Shown piece after piece: positions 30,601 to 37,580 of a stretch of 64,000 nt of DNA. The DNA comes from Closterium sp. NIES-65 (taxonomy: Eukaryota; Streptophyta; Zygnematophyceae; Desmidiales; Closteriaceae). The stretch is taken from contig CANXME010001453.1 in the NCBI GenBank assembly GCA_948144175.1, positions 2,790,001 through 2,854,000 on the forward strand, written 5' to 3'. Position numbers and translations under genes: made by a program. Every line of letters starts with the position of its first letter. Within the stretch, counting starts at the first letter, position 1. The notes beneath the pieces are model-generated. The model made no database searches and was not told where the DNA came from. It saw nothing but the letters and a program-made list of their open reading frames with translations.

Positions 30601-30890
30601 GATCATTGGTCGGAGGAGATCTGAGCTCCGCAGGTGATAGGGCGGCTGGTGGGGTTGGAGGAGGGGGCGAGGGCACCACAGAAGGTGGGCTGGATTGGGT
30701 GCTGTGGTTGAAGCGGTATAAGAAATGGCTTGCTGCGCCGTGGGTGCTGGCTGCGGTTATGCTGCTGCTGGTGGTTACCAGGAGGCGGCAGCGGAAGCGG
30801 AGGGAGGGGAGGGAGATGAGAGAAGCGCGGCGGGAGAGGAGGGCGAGGAAAAAACGATCGGAGAAGATCCCAAAGGATGTGACAGACTAA
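15020..30890 (+). CDS. Peptidyl-serine alpha-galactosyltransferase-like protein (GT96), 12 exons, 1348 aa
   Basis: Exons: 15020-15399, 16047-16181, 17218-17388, 18009-18150, 18610-18711, 20600-20800, 23350-23492, 24781-25803, 26859-27029, 27312-27453, 28286-28387 and 29556-30890 (4047 nt, phases consistent). The protein matches plant SERGT1/SGT1, which adds galactose to serine in extensin-type glycoproteins in the ER/Golgi. A hydrophobic signal-anchor lies near residues 43-62. Half 1 (about 103-425) has [27 protein letters not shown] at 202-204, IGCDN and [11 protein letters not shown] Gly/Ser/acidic linker follows. Half 2 (about 540-970) repeats the motifs, with DAD at 796-798. A Glu/Gly-rich tail ends in one TM helix (about 1295-1312) and a basic cytosolic end. 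Introns are swollen by exon copies, minisatellites and palindromes. The N-terminal Met choice is moderately sure. Confidence 0.88.
15328..15519 (+). repeat. Exon 1 donor-side echo with palindrome at the junction
   Basis: The end of exon 1 (15328-15399, GGTTACCCTGTTCTCCGTGG to CAGCTACAG) is repeated at 15454-15519 with small losses and its own CAG|GTGGGG donor. The palindrome at 15434-15451 sits at the join between the two copies. Confidence 0.9.
15562..15650. repeat. (GT)n microsatellite in intron 1
   Basis: Nearly pure TG dinucleotide repeat with a few C interruptions, followed by a purine-rich tract. Confidence 0.95.
15862..16560 (+). repeat. Exon 2 with flanking partial copies
   Basis: The working exon 2 is 16047-16181. 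A frame-broken 5' copy lies at about 15862-15965. Donor-side copies lie at about 16257-16353, 16440-16497 and 16523-16560, all with the CCCAACATGGACCTCGCTCC or CACCTCGCTCCCACAC block. The last two are separated by an imperfect palindrome at 16498-16526. Confidence 0.85.
16761..17217 (+). repeat. Three acceptor-side echoes of exon 3
   Basis: Truncated copies of the exon 3 start (AGGTACCCAGCAATCAA ... GTGTGGCACTGGGTGCAGC), each preceded by a pyrimidine tract and AG, begin at about 16761, 16935 and 17057. The full exon starts at 17218. Only the last copy reaches a correct donor. Confidence 0.9.
17435..17900 (+). repeat. Donor-side echoes of exon 3
   Basis: Copies of the exon 3 end (GCGGAGTGGGTGGTGATCCT to TATTACGGGTA) occur at about 17435-17552, 17620-17747 and 17787-17895. 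The first is nearly intact and has a donor; the later ones carry a small insertion (CTTGATGTGGTGGGCTATC) in the middle. Confidence 0.85.
18245..18334 (+). repeat. Donor-side echo of exon 4
   Basis: Repeats the end of exon 4 (GTGTCCCAAAGTGGGCGGATT to CACAGGAG|GTGC); the real exon is 18009-18150. Confidence 0.9.
18445..18950 (+). repeat. Echoes on both sides of exon 5
   Basis: An acceptor-side copy of exon 5 is at 18483-18548, preceded by a degenerate palindrome (about 18445-18464). The working exon is 18610-18711. Donor-side pieces follow at about 18783-18826 and 18897-18940, each with a nearby CATGG repeat. Confidence 0.8.
18955..19106 (+). repeat. 45-bp intron duplication joined by a palindrome
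   Basis: The block beginning GTGCTGATGGGAGGGTTAAT and ending AGGTGGATCA occurs at about 18956-19000 and again at 19062-19106. The perfect 24-bp palindrome 19038-19061 abuts the second copy. Confidence 0.92.
19038..19061. repeat. Palindrome, TCGA core
   Basis: Perfect 24-bp palindrome: GAC/GTC outside the 18-bp unit TTTTGAGTCGACTCAAAA. A diverged member of the same family lies at about 19160-19179. Confidence 0.97.
19352..20245 (+). repeat. 94-bp minisatellite built from an exon 6 fragment
   Basis: About 9.5 tandem copies with a 94-bp period. Each carries ATGCTCTATCTGACATACGT (the LYPGY-encoding part of exon 6) followed by intron-like C-rich sequence. The array starts from an acceptor-side exon 6 echo (AG|GCAGGATTGCGCC at 19321). 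Variation is limited to a few positions, so it is homogenised or young. Confidence 0.95.
20246..20345 (+). repeat. 12-bp repeat extending the minisatellite
   Basis: About eight copies of TACTGCCCCRTG follow directly from the last 94-bp unit, apparently expanded from its GTACTGCCCC segment. Confidence 0.9.
20405..20540 (+). repeat. Frame-broken acceptor-side echo of exon 6
   Basis: ACAGGCCGTCCTACATGCAT ... CACCAGTTGGACCAAAC ... CCAGGCGTGGACCCGTGCC resembles exon 6 (20600-20800) but contains insertions and no usable frame. Confidence 0.8.
20815..21605 (+). repeat. Serial donor-side echoes of exon 6
   Basis: At least six further copies of the exon 6 end (TTCGG-AAGTC-CAGCA ... CCCTCTGAGGTGAG) follow the real exon, at about 20820-20913, 20930-21013, 21070-21157, 21231-21275, 21347-21368, 21420-21504 and 21540-21607. 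They shorten and diverge with distance. Palindromes at 21202-21221 and about 21319-21340 separate some of them. Most keep a GAG|GTGAG donor. Confidence 0.9.
21755..22084 (+). repeat. 30-bp minisatellite, 11 copies
   Basis: Eleven identical 30-bp units containing GAGAAGGAGAACCCACGTGG (a CACGTG E-box/G-box hexamer in each). It lies in intron 6 and has no coding meaning. The absence of divergence implies recent expansion. Confidence 0.97.
22170..22440 (+). repeat. Further exon 6 echoes around a 30-bp palindrome
   Basis: 22170-22260 is a diverged copy of the exon 6 end. A second piece (TTCCCTTCTGAGGTGGGGCG) follows at about 22398. The perfect palindrome 22363-22392 lies between the two copies of the GGTGGGGCGTGGA ... 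GTGGTG-A block. Confidence 0.85.
22363..22392. repeat. Palindrome, ACGT core, 30 bp
   Basis: The 18-bp unit TTTTGAGACGTCTCAAAA is extended perfectly by six bases on each side (GAAGTG/CACTTC). Confidence 0.97.
22428..22656 (+). repeat. 19-bp minisatellite, about 12 copies
   Basis: Unit TGATGCGAGGCACTGAAGG, virtually unchanged across copies. It appears seeded from the diverged ACGCACTGAAGGTG sequence at about 22291. Confidence 0.95.
22715..23005. other. Possible small non-autonomous element in intron 6
   Basis: A block of unusual composition for this intron, rich in CCAA/TTGG words and in short inverted pairs (GGTTGGGAACC near 22747 and TTTGGGAACC near 22945). Its right end, TATCTCTAGCCAAAGCTTATA, recurs at about 23572-23593. 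I could not define TIRs or a TSD. Confidence 0.35.
23490..23600 (+). repeat. Donor-side echoes of exon 7
   Basis: GAGTGCGCCCCCTCCCCCTA and GCACGGCTGCCCCAACCCAG at about 23496-23575 repeat the last part of exon 7 (23350-23492). Confidence 0.8.
23797..23955 (+). repeat. 28-bp tandem repeat, about 5 copies
   Basis: Units begin AGCAGTCATTGCTTGACGTT and end CACCCTTT. They follow the near-palindrome at 23766-23785 (TTTTGAGGTGCCTCAAAA). Confidence 0.92.
24005..24100 (+). repeat. 34-bp palindrome (AATT core) between two direct copies
   Basis: 24043-24076 is a perfect 34-bp palindrome around TTTTGAGAATTCTCAAAA. The sequence CTTTTGTGAGATCCCTCT stands on both sides, at about 24012-24029 and 24076-24093. 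Confidence 0.95.
24150..24715 (+). repeat. Acceptor-side echoes of exon 8
   Basis: Three truncated copies of the exon 8 start (GCGAGCATCCAGTCATC ... GGCATGCTCCGAGGGGAG) at about 24157-24230, 24373-24480 and 24599-24712. The last two keep the CACCAG acceptor. The working exon starts at 24781. Confidence 0.9.
25870..26245 (+). repeat. Donor-side echoes of exon 8 with two palindromes
   Basis: Copies of the exon 8 end (CAACTATGGTGGTGCCGAAT ... GACTGG|TGCGTG) at about 25876-25948, 26040-26085 and 26163-26225. The latter two are flanked by imperfect members of the palindrome family at about 26089-26110 and 26141-26165. Confidence 0.85.
26287..26375. repeat. Near-perfect palindrome between two copies of a TATA-containing block
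   Basis: 26316-26345 is a 30-bp near-palindrome (GGTGATTTTTGAG / CTCGAAAATCACC). GGTATATAAGG-GACAACG lies on both sides (about 26287 and 26348). Confidence 0.88.
26485..26805 (+). repeat. Acceptor-side echoes of exon 9
   Basis: Three copies of the exon 9 start (CACTCCGCCATAAACAAGCA or TTCTGCCATCAACAAGCC, then GGCTTGA-AACAGCCC) at about 26489-26545, 26619-26675 and 26740-26795. The working exon is 26859-27029. Confidence 0.9.
27115..27270 (+). repeat. 18-bp repeat and exon 10 fragment
   Basis: About six copies of GATGAGAGTGGATGAGAC (27115-27222) run into GGGGATACATCCCCATCCAC-GTGGACGACCTG, a fragment of exon 10 (27312-27453). Confidence 0.9.
27533..28165. repeat. Degenerate GACCCGACC repeat tract in intron 10
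   Basis: About 630 bp of imperfect short units (GACCCGACCTG and variants) on the plus strand. The Gly-Arg-Val-Gly-Ser frames on the minus strand are products of it. Confidence 0.95.
28166..28545 (+). repeat. Echoes on both sides of exon 11, one marked by a palindrome
   Basis: An acceptor-side copy at about 28170-28222 (GACACGGATCACTATGCCAC ...) is followed by the near-palindrome 28226-28244 and intron sequence. The working exon is 28286-28387. A scrambled donor-side copy is at about 28437-28540. Confidence 0.85.
28551..28631. repeat. (CATGG)n microsatellite
   Basis: About 15 pentanucleotide units. Shorter tracts of the same unit occur at about 18724-18755 and 18836-18862, beside the homologous exon 5. 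Confidence 0.95.
28836..29010 (+). repeat. 45-bp tandem units each ending in a palindrome (exon 12 echo)
   Basis: A short piece of the exon 12 start (AGACAGGATAATGTTCTACC, CGGGC) occurs four times. Three copies are followed by the near-palindrome GCTTTTGAGTTGACTCAAAA-GC at 28873-28894, 28918-28939 and 28963-28984, exactly 45 bp apart. Confidence 0.95.
29070..29430 (+). repeat. Long acceptor-side echoes of exon 12
   Basis: Copies start at about 29073 and 29293 (CAGGCCAATCTACACCACGT). The second runs for about 130 bp and has a TAG where the real exon encodes Glu in GLEVK, so it cannot replace exon 12 (29556-30890). Confidence 0.9.
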
Positions 30891-31101
30891 CATTCTGAAA
30901 AGAAATACATACAGAGCATTCATGATAGATTTTCTTGTGGTTCTAGTACCAGTAATTGTATGATGGTATTTGTGTGAAAACGATGATGTGTTCAGACGCG
31001 AATGTTCTTGCTGACATGCGTTTATGCTAAAATCAGAAGTTTCTACCAAAAAGAACAGGATTCTAAGACTAACATTCAATTCTAATAATGATTTTGCAAT
31101 G
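30891..31101. other. 3' flank of the glycosyltransferase gene
   Basis: AT-rich 3' region. It ends with CAATG (31097-31101), the left copy of the TSD of the chromovirus. Confidence 0.6.
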
Positions 31102-31444
31102 TGTTACGAGTGCAATTGAGTGAACGAACGAGAATTGCACTATCGAAGCAAGAGTACAATGAGCTAAGGCATGAGCGAAGAATATATAGCGAAACTACAG
31201 TGGTAACGGTAATGGACTGTGGTTGTCGCGCGACGGGCCTGGGACTGAGGTTGGGAAAAAGTGTCGAAGTGGAGGCCCGGAGCGCGGGTTACCCGCCGAG
31301 CCGTGAGGTCGGGGTGCGATGTGTGAAGGTGGCGGGCGGATTGTCGATGCGAGGGTTGCGAGTGGTAACGGTGCTGACTGTGGTGCTACAGTGATGTACG
31401 CGTTGAGCAGGGATGCGAAGTAAGGATAAGGATTTTTCCTTACA
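31102..31444 (-). repeat. 3' LTR of the chromovirus
   Basis: 343 bp; the plus-strand reading starts TGTTACGAG and ends CCTTACA. On the minus strand it is preceded by the purine tract at 31445-31462 (complement of CTTACCCCCCGCCCCCCC), the probable polypurine tract. Confidence 0.95.
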
Positions 31445-31476
31445 CTTACCCCCCGCCCCCCCTAAGGAGGTCCTCC

Positions 31477-32724
31477 TTACGAAAGTGCGTGTACATCCCT
31501 GAAATTTCGGCTGCGTAGATACTCGGTGAGGACGGGGTGGTTTTCGATTCTGTCCAGGGGAACCCAATTGTCTTCGGTGGGTGTACAGTCCTTCCAGCGG
31601 AGTAAGAACTCGATCCTTCGGGCTCCTCGAGGGTCGCGAACTCTGTGACTCAGGATTTTCTCGGGGGTGACGATTGGTTCGGTTGGTGGTCTTGTCATGC
31701 TGGCTGGGCGATTACGTGGCAGTTGGCCCGTGGACGGGACGTAAGGGCGAAGTAGGCTGACGTGGAATGAGGGGCTGACGTACCAGCCAGAAGGGAGGAG
31801 GAGGTGGGCGGTGACGGGTGTAAGCATGTGGCTTATGCGAAATGGCCCGCAGTATCGGGGGCGGAGTTTCGGGGTGATGGGCAGGCGGAGGTTCTGAGTG
31901 TCAAGTAAAACTAAGTCGTCGGGCTGGTAAGTGACAGGTCTGTGGTGGCGGTCGGCGTTGCGTTTAGCGATGATGTTCGATTTTTTTATTGCGTCTGCTG
32001 CCCGGGTCCGTGCTGCTTGTAATATTTTGGCGAACTGTTGTGCTCGTGGTACTGGGTTGTCGGGATTCGGGGTCATGGGTACTGTCGGGTCTTGTCCGTA
32101 GTTTAAATAAAATGGTGACTGTTGGGTCGTGGCGGATGGCGAGTTGTTGTACGCGAATTCGATTAGTGGCAGTTGCTGTTCGCACGTGGTCGGGTCGTCA
32201 CACGTGGCCCTGATGAGCTGTTCCATGGTCTGATTTGTCCGTTCTGTCTGTCCGTCAGTTTCGGGGTGGTATGATGAACTGAACTGTAGTCTCGTGCCGA
32301 ATTGCTGCCACAGGTTCCGCCTGAAGTTGCTGGTGAATTTCGTGTCGCGGTCGCTGATGATCGCGGCTGGTATCCCGTGCAGTCGAACGGCGGTGGAGAT
32401 GAAGAGGCGTGCTGTTTCTTCGGCTGTGATTGATTTTTTGCAGGCTGCAAAATGTGCCATTTTCGTCAGTCGATCGACGACGACCAGGATCGCGTCGTTC
32501 CCACTTGCCCCGGCTAGTAACCCCGTGACGAAGTCCATCGTCACCTGCTGCCAAGCCCGCTCTGGGGATGGTATCGGCTGCAACTGTCCCGCCGGCCGCT
32601 GTCGTGATGATTTCATGAGCTGACAAGTGGGACACGATGCCACGTGTCGTTGTACGTCGGTCAACATTTCGGGCCAGTAATAATACCGCTGCAGCTGCTG
32701 CCGTGTTTTTTCTACTCCGAAATG
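31477..32724 (-). pseudogene. Chromovirus integrase C-terminal part with chromodomain
   Basis: From HFGVEKTRQQLQRYYYWPEM through the zinc-finger remainder (CPTCQLMKSSRQ), the D,D-E core (TMDFVTGL; IISDRDTKFTS; HPETDGQTERTNQ) to a C-terminal chromodomain-like block (EKILSHRVRDPRGARR ... LRWKDCTPTEDNWVPL). The chromodomain directs insertion to marked chromatin in this group. The N-terminal part continues at 39887 beyond the nested copia element; the break falls inside the GHFG motif. Confidence 0.93.
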
Positions 32725-32850
32725 TGTCAAACTTATATGCTATAGTCTGGGTAGGCTGTAGCGGGGTAGACAATATGGGGTATAACACTTTTAGGTTTTC
32801 CTACTTGTACCCACCTGTTTGCCAGTCCATTCATTCCTTGTTCTTTCACA
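32725..32850 (+). repeat. 5' LTR of copia-2
   Basis: 126 bp, followed at 32851-32864 by TGGTATAGAGCAGG, a primer-binding site one base short of the initiator-tRNA-Met match TGGTATCAGAGCAGG. Confidence 0.95.
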
Positions 32851-32871
32851 TGGTATAGAGCAGGTTCCCTA

Positions 32872-33897
32872 GTGGGAAGGTTTCCTAGGGCCCACCGAAA
32901 ATCGACTTTTGTTTTTTTCCTGCCCGGAGCGCGCTTTGCCCCTGCCCGAGTCGCGCCCCGTGTGCCTGCCCTCCCGTCGCGTCCCCTGCCCTTAGCGGCC
33001 CGTCGCGCTCCCTTACGGCCCCGTAGCGGCCCCTCTCTCGGCCCCTCACGACCCCTTTCACGGCCCTTCGCGGCCCCTTCAGGCCCTTCGCGGCCCCTTC
33101 GTGGCCCCTCGCGGCCCCTTCGCGACCCCGTCGCCGCCCTCCGCGGCCCCGTCGCCGCCCTTCGCGGCCCCGTCGCCAACCTTCGAAACCCCTCGCAGCC
33201 CCTTCTCGGCCCCGTCGCCGCCCTTCGCGACCCCGTCGCCGCCCGTCTCGGCCCCGTCGCCGCCCTTCGCGGCCCCGTCGCCACCCTTCTCGGCCCCGTA
33301 GCCACCCTTTGCGGCCCTTCTCGGCCTCGTCGCCACCCTTCGCGGCCCCTCACGGCCCCTTCGCGGCCCCGTCGCCGTCCTTCGCGGCCCCTTCACGGCC
33401 CTTCGTGGCCCCTTCACCGCCCTTGGCGGCCCCTTCTCGGCTCCTCCGCGGCCCCTTCTCGGCTCCCTCCCGGACCTGCCGCCCCGCCGTCGCCGCCCCT
33501 GCAGCAGCAGCCAATGCCGCTCCAGCAGCGGGAGCCGCCACCGCCGGTGCCGCCGACAGCAGGCAGCCACCGCCGCCACAGCAGGGGCCGCATCCGCCGC
33601 AGCAACCTACAGCAGCAGCAGCCGCCGACGGCAGCAGCCGCAGTCGCCACAGCCGGGGCCGCAGCCGCAATAGCCGCCGCCTGCAGCTGCCGTCGCCGTC
33701 GACAGCAGGGGCCGCCGCCGCTGTCCCGGCCCTGCCCTGCAGAGCGGAGCGGCGCTCCTCTGCCGCCCTGTAGCGGCCCCGTCCCTGCCGACGCGCCTCG
33801 GCCCTACCCCACCACTTGCGGCACTCTACCCACCTGCCCTGGTAAGAGCACCACCGAGCCGCGCCCCTCCTGTTGCTACTGCTGCTGCTGCCCCTAG
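32872..33897 (+). CDS. GC-rich leader ORF of copia-2 (341 aa, low complexity)
   Basis: An open frame upstream of gag, rich in Pro, Arg, Ala and Ser. Its first half is made of repeated GCGGCCCCTTCG-like DNA units, with CAG/CCGCCG-type triplets later. The opposite strand is also open, so the ORF may only reflect base composition. A similar GC-rich leader occupies the same place in the short element at 42749-44297, which suggests a conserved untranslated leader or packaging region. No known domain. Confidence 0.4.
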   Translation: MGRFPRAHRKSTFVFFLPGARFAPARVAPRVPALPSRPLPLAARRAPLRPRSGPSLGPSRPLSRPFAAPSGPSRPLRGPSRPLRDPVAALRGPVAALRGPVANLRNPSQPLLGPVAALRDPVAARLGPVAALRGPVATLLGPVATLCGPSRPRRHPSRPLTAPSRPRRRPSRPLHGPSWPLHRPWRPLLGSSAAPSRLPPGPAAPPSPPLQQQPMPLQQREPPPPVPPTAGSHRRHSRGRIRRSNLQQQQPPTAAAAVATAGAAAAIAAACSCRRRRQQGPPPLSRPCPAERSGAPLPPCSGPVPADAPRPYPTTCGTLPTCPGKSTTEPRPSCCYCCCCP

Positions 33898-33915
33898 CCT
33901 GCTGCCACTGCTGTC

Positions 33916-35148
33916 ATGGCTACCCCTAGCGTTCTCGCCTTTGATGCTGAGGGTCGGGCTGTTGACTTTGAGGTCTGGGTCGATGATCTACAGCTTTTCC
34001 TACTGTGCGATAGGAAAGACGGTCTCTCACTGTTCAATCTCACGTTTGGCGCCTCTGCTGCCCCTGCTGCTGATGCTGACATCACTGTTCGCTCGTAGTG
34101 GGCCACACGCGATGCTGCTGCCCGTCTTGTTGTGCGTAGTCACCTGCCGTCCACTGAGCGCGCGCACTTTAGTCAGTACAAGAGTGCTAAGACCTTGTAC
34201 GACGCTGTAGTTGCACGCTACTCTTCCCCTTCCACTGCTGCCCTTAGCCGCCTCATGCTGCCGTACCTGTTCCCTGACCTCGCCGCCTTTCCCACAGTCG
34301 CTGACCTCATTACGCACCTTCGCACTAGTGACACCCGCTACCGCGCTGCGCTTCCTGCTGAGTTCTGCGCCAAGAACCCCCCCCCCATGTACATCACCCT
34401 CTACTACATAGTCACCCGGCTCCCTGACTCCCTTCGCTCGGTCAGGGACCACTTCCTCTCTGTTTGCCCCACCACACTCACCGTTGACCTCCTCGAGGAG
34501 CGCCTCCTGGCAGCTGAGAAGAGTATAGTCGCTGTAGGAGCCTCTCGTGGTGACCCTCGTGCCCCCTTCTTTGAGGGGTGCTCCCCCTCCCCCCTTTTGC
34601 CCTCTGTTGCCTCTGCTTCTTCCGTCGACTTCGTTGGCACCGAGTCGGCCGGCGCTGCGTCTGCCCCTAGCGGGAGACGCCGCACCGGCAAGGGCAAGGG
34701 GGGCAAGGGAGCTAGAGGGGCTGGTGGGGGCGGTGGAGGTGGCGGTGGAGGCGGCGGAGGGAGTGGGGGTGGCGGTGGGAGTGGTGGCGGGGTTGGGGGC
34801 TTCGGTGGCAGCGGTGGAGGCGGAGGCGGCGGCGGCGGTGGCGGTGGGAGCGGAGGAGGAGGCGGTGGCGGCGGTGGCGGAGGTGGCGGCGACGGAGGTG
34901 GAGTTGGTCCTGGTGGCTCTCCGCAGCGGAGCGGCTTCAGTGGTGGTCAGCGCCAGCCGCAGCAACGCACTCGTGACACCCCGCCCCCCCAGCAGCTTCG
35001 TGAGTGGTACGCTGCGCGTCAGCAGGGTGGGGGTGCTGGTCCTTGTGCCTCCGTCCTGCGTACCGTCGACCGCACTGGTGAGCAGTGCGGTGGCCCGCAC
35101 ACCACCCAGCGCTGCTTCGGCCGCCTGACGGACGCTTGGCGTCTCTAG
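33916..35148 (+). pseudogene. copia-2 gag
   Basis: Starts MATPSVLAFDAEGRAVDFEV, a typical copia Gag beginning. TAG at 34096-34098 interrupts it; the same frame goes on through the Gag core (YITLYYIVTRLPDSLRSV) and a very Gly-rich stretch (34720-34910) to CGGPHTTQRCF, a knuckle-like Cys/His segment, before TAG at 35146-35148. That second stop is also in frame with the protease that follows, so an ancestral gag-pol fusion is likely. Confidence 0.88.
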
Positions 35149-37580
35149 TTCCCTGACGCCACTGAGATCCCCCGCTGGGGTGAGCTGCTTAGGTCGGGGG
35201 CTGCTATCTTTGATCTGCATTATGATGCCATTCTTGCTGCCATGTATGTTGTGTCTACTAGTGATGAGGGTGACTGTTACCTGTGTCTCGCGCCTGACCC
35301 GGGCATTGACGCTGCTGCTCTAGGTGCTGGTGAGGCTGCTGCTCTAGGTGCTAGTGCGTCTGCTGCCCCAGGTACTGGTGAGTTTGCTCTCTCAGGGACT
35401 ACGTCGGCTCAGGCCTTACACAACTTCACCCTTGACTCGGGTGCTTCCCGCTCCTTCTTTCCAGACCGCACCACGCTTACGCCGCTTAGTCGGCCAGTTG
35501 CGGTCTCCCTGGCGGACCCCTCTGGGGGTCCCGTCCTTGCCCGCTTCTCCACTGTCTTACCGTGTCCGGCGGCCCCCTCTGGCACCCTGTCCTGTCTCTA
35601 CCTCCCCTCGTTCTCTACGAACTTGGTGAGTGGTGCTGATCTAGAGGATAGGGGGGTTGACCAGTTCACTCCTGCGAGTCAGCGGGTGACCCACTGTACG
35701 TGTGCTCGGACGGGCCGACACTTGGCCACGTTCACCCGTCAGCCGGGGTCGAGCCTGTACACACTGACTACTGAGTCTCCTCCGGTTGCTGAGTCTAGTC
35801 AGGTAGTTGTGTCGGGTCAGGTGTTTGCTGCGGCATCCAGGTCTGGTCCTGAGTCTGCTCCTTGCTCGTGTCGTCTCCTGTCCCACAGGACTCTCCTCTG
35901 GCACCACCGCCTTGGTCACCCCTCCCTGCCTCGTCTCTGAGACATGGCCTCCCGTTACCTTGTCTCTGGTCTCCCCCGGTACCTCCCTCCCCTTCCTCCG
36001 GGGCCTGCCCCTACCTGCGTTCCCTGTGTCGAGGGGCGGCAGCGCGCCGCCCCTCACTCCTCCGAGTTTCCTCCGACAGAGGCTCCGCTGCAAACTCTTC
36101 ACATGGACGTGTGGGGCCCCGCCCACGTCCGTGGCCAGGGTCACGAGCGTTACTTCCTGTTGGTGGTTGACGACTACTCGCGTTACACCACGGTGTTCCC
36201 CTTGCGCAGCAAGGGTGACATCACTGAGGTGTTGATCGACTGCATCTGCGCGGCTCGTCTCCAGCTCAGAGAGAGTTTCGGCTCGGACTTTCCTGTTCTG
36301 CGTCTGCACTCTGACAAAGGCGGGGAGTTTTCCTCTGCCCTTCTGGGAGCCTTCTGTCATGCACAGGGCATCCGCCAGATGTTCACGCTTCCGGCCTCTC
36401 CGCAGCAAAATGGGATTGCTGAGCGCTGCATTGGCATGGTCATGGACGTCGCTCGTACGTCCATGATCCATGCGGCTGCTCCTTATTTTCTGTGACCGTT
36501 TGCGGTTCGGTACGCAGCGCATCAGATCAACCATCAGCCCCGGGTCTCCTTGCCGGAGACCTCCCCCACCTTGCGATGGACGGGGAAGGTTGGCGATGCG
36601 TCTGCGTTTCGTGTCTGGGGATCTCGGGCAGTTGTCCACGACTTGTCTGCGGACAAGATGTCCCCCCGTGCTGTTCCCTGCGTCTTCCTTGGCTTCCCCC
36701 CCTGATGCTCAGCACACCCGAGCTGAGCCTGGGGGTGCTGAGCCTGGGGGTGCGGAGCCTAGGGGTGCTGAGCCTAGGGTGATGAGCCTGGGGGTGCAGA
36801 GCCTGGGGGTGCGGAGCCTGGAGGTGCTGAGCCTGGGGGTGCGGAGCCTGGGGGTACAGGGTCTGCTCGTGTGGCCTATGGCGGTGCTGGGTCTGGGGGT
36901 CCTTCGGGTGCTTCGTCTCGGCGGGAGCTACCCTCTCCACAAGAGCTGCGCGAGTGGTTTGCCCGGCGCTGGAGCCGTGCTGCGGGAGCTGGAGGTGCTA
37001 CTATTGCTGCTGACCGTGGAGTCGGCACTGGAGGTACTGTCCTCGAGGTGCTCGTACTGGCGGTACTGGAGCTGCTGGGACTGGGGGTGCTGCTGGGGCT
37101 ACTGGAGTTGGTCCTGCTGGAGGTGCTGCGGGTGGTGCTGGAGGTACTGGAGCTGCTAGGGGTGTTGGCGCTGGAGGTGCTTCTGGCGCTGGTACTTTTG
37201 AGGGTGCTGGATTTGGCGCTGCTAGAGCAAGAGGTGCTACTGGCGCTGGTGCTGCCGCTGGGGGTACTGGTGCTGTCCCTGCTGTTTCAGGAGGCGCTGG
37301 GCGGCCGCAGCCGTACTTTGTTCCACTCCTTGAGCAGGTTCTTGGTCTCTCGCCCTCTCCTGGTCCTACTCCTCCCTTAGGGTGTCCACAACTTGTCCAG
37401 TCGAAGTCACAGTTACAGCCCTCCTCTCCCCTGCCTGCTCCTTCTCCCTACAGTGGTCCTACTCAAGGTCTTGCTAAGCGTCGTGAGCCTGCGTCTCGTC
37501 CTGCGTCGCCTGTTCATGCTGCTCGCACTAGTGGTCGTGTTCCACGTCCGTGTCCTCCTGCGGTCCCAGGCACACACCAG
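35149..37580 (+). pseudogene. copia-2 protease and integrase, with hinge repeats
   Basis: The gag frame continues with the protease (LDSGASRSFFP at about 35431-35463, DSG intact), the GAG-pre-integrase HHRLGHPSLPRL, TGA at 35938-35940, and the integrase core (HMDVWGP; LHSDKGGEFSS; SPQQNGIAERCIG). TGA at 36493-36495 stands where the motif PYFL-x-PFAV normally has Trp. After CVFLGFPP the frame ends at 36703-36705 and a region of short tandem repeats (GGTGCTGAGCCTGGGGGTGC-type, 36720-37270) bears frameshifts before RT begins in another frame. Confidence 0.88.

Noticed and set aside
31101-31394. 97-aa ORF, and its twin at 44996-45331
   Set aside because: Both lie largely in the chromovirus LTRs, which explains their similarity; they are not genes.
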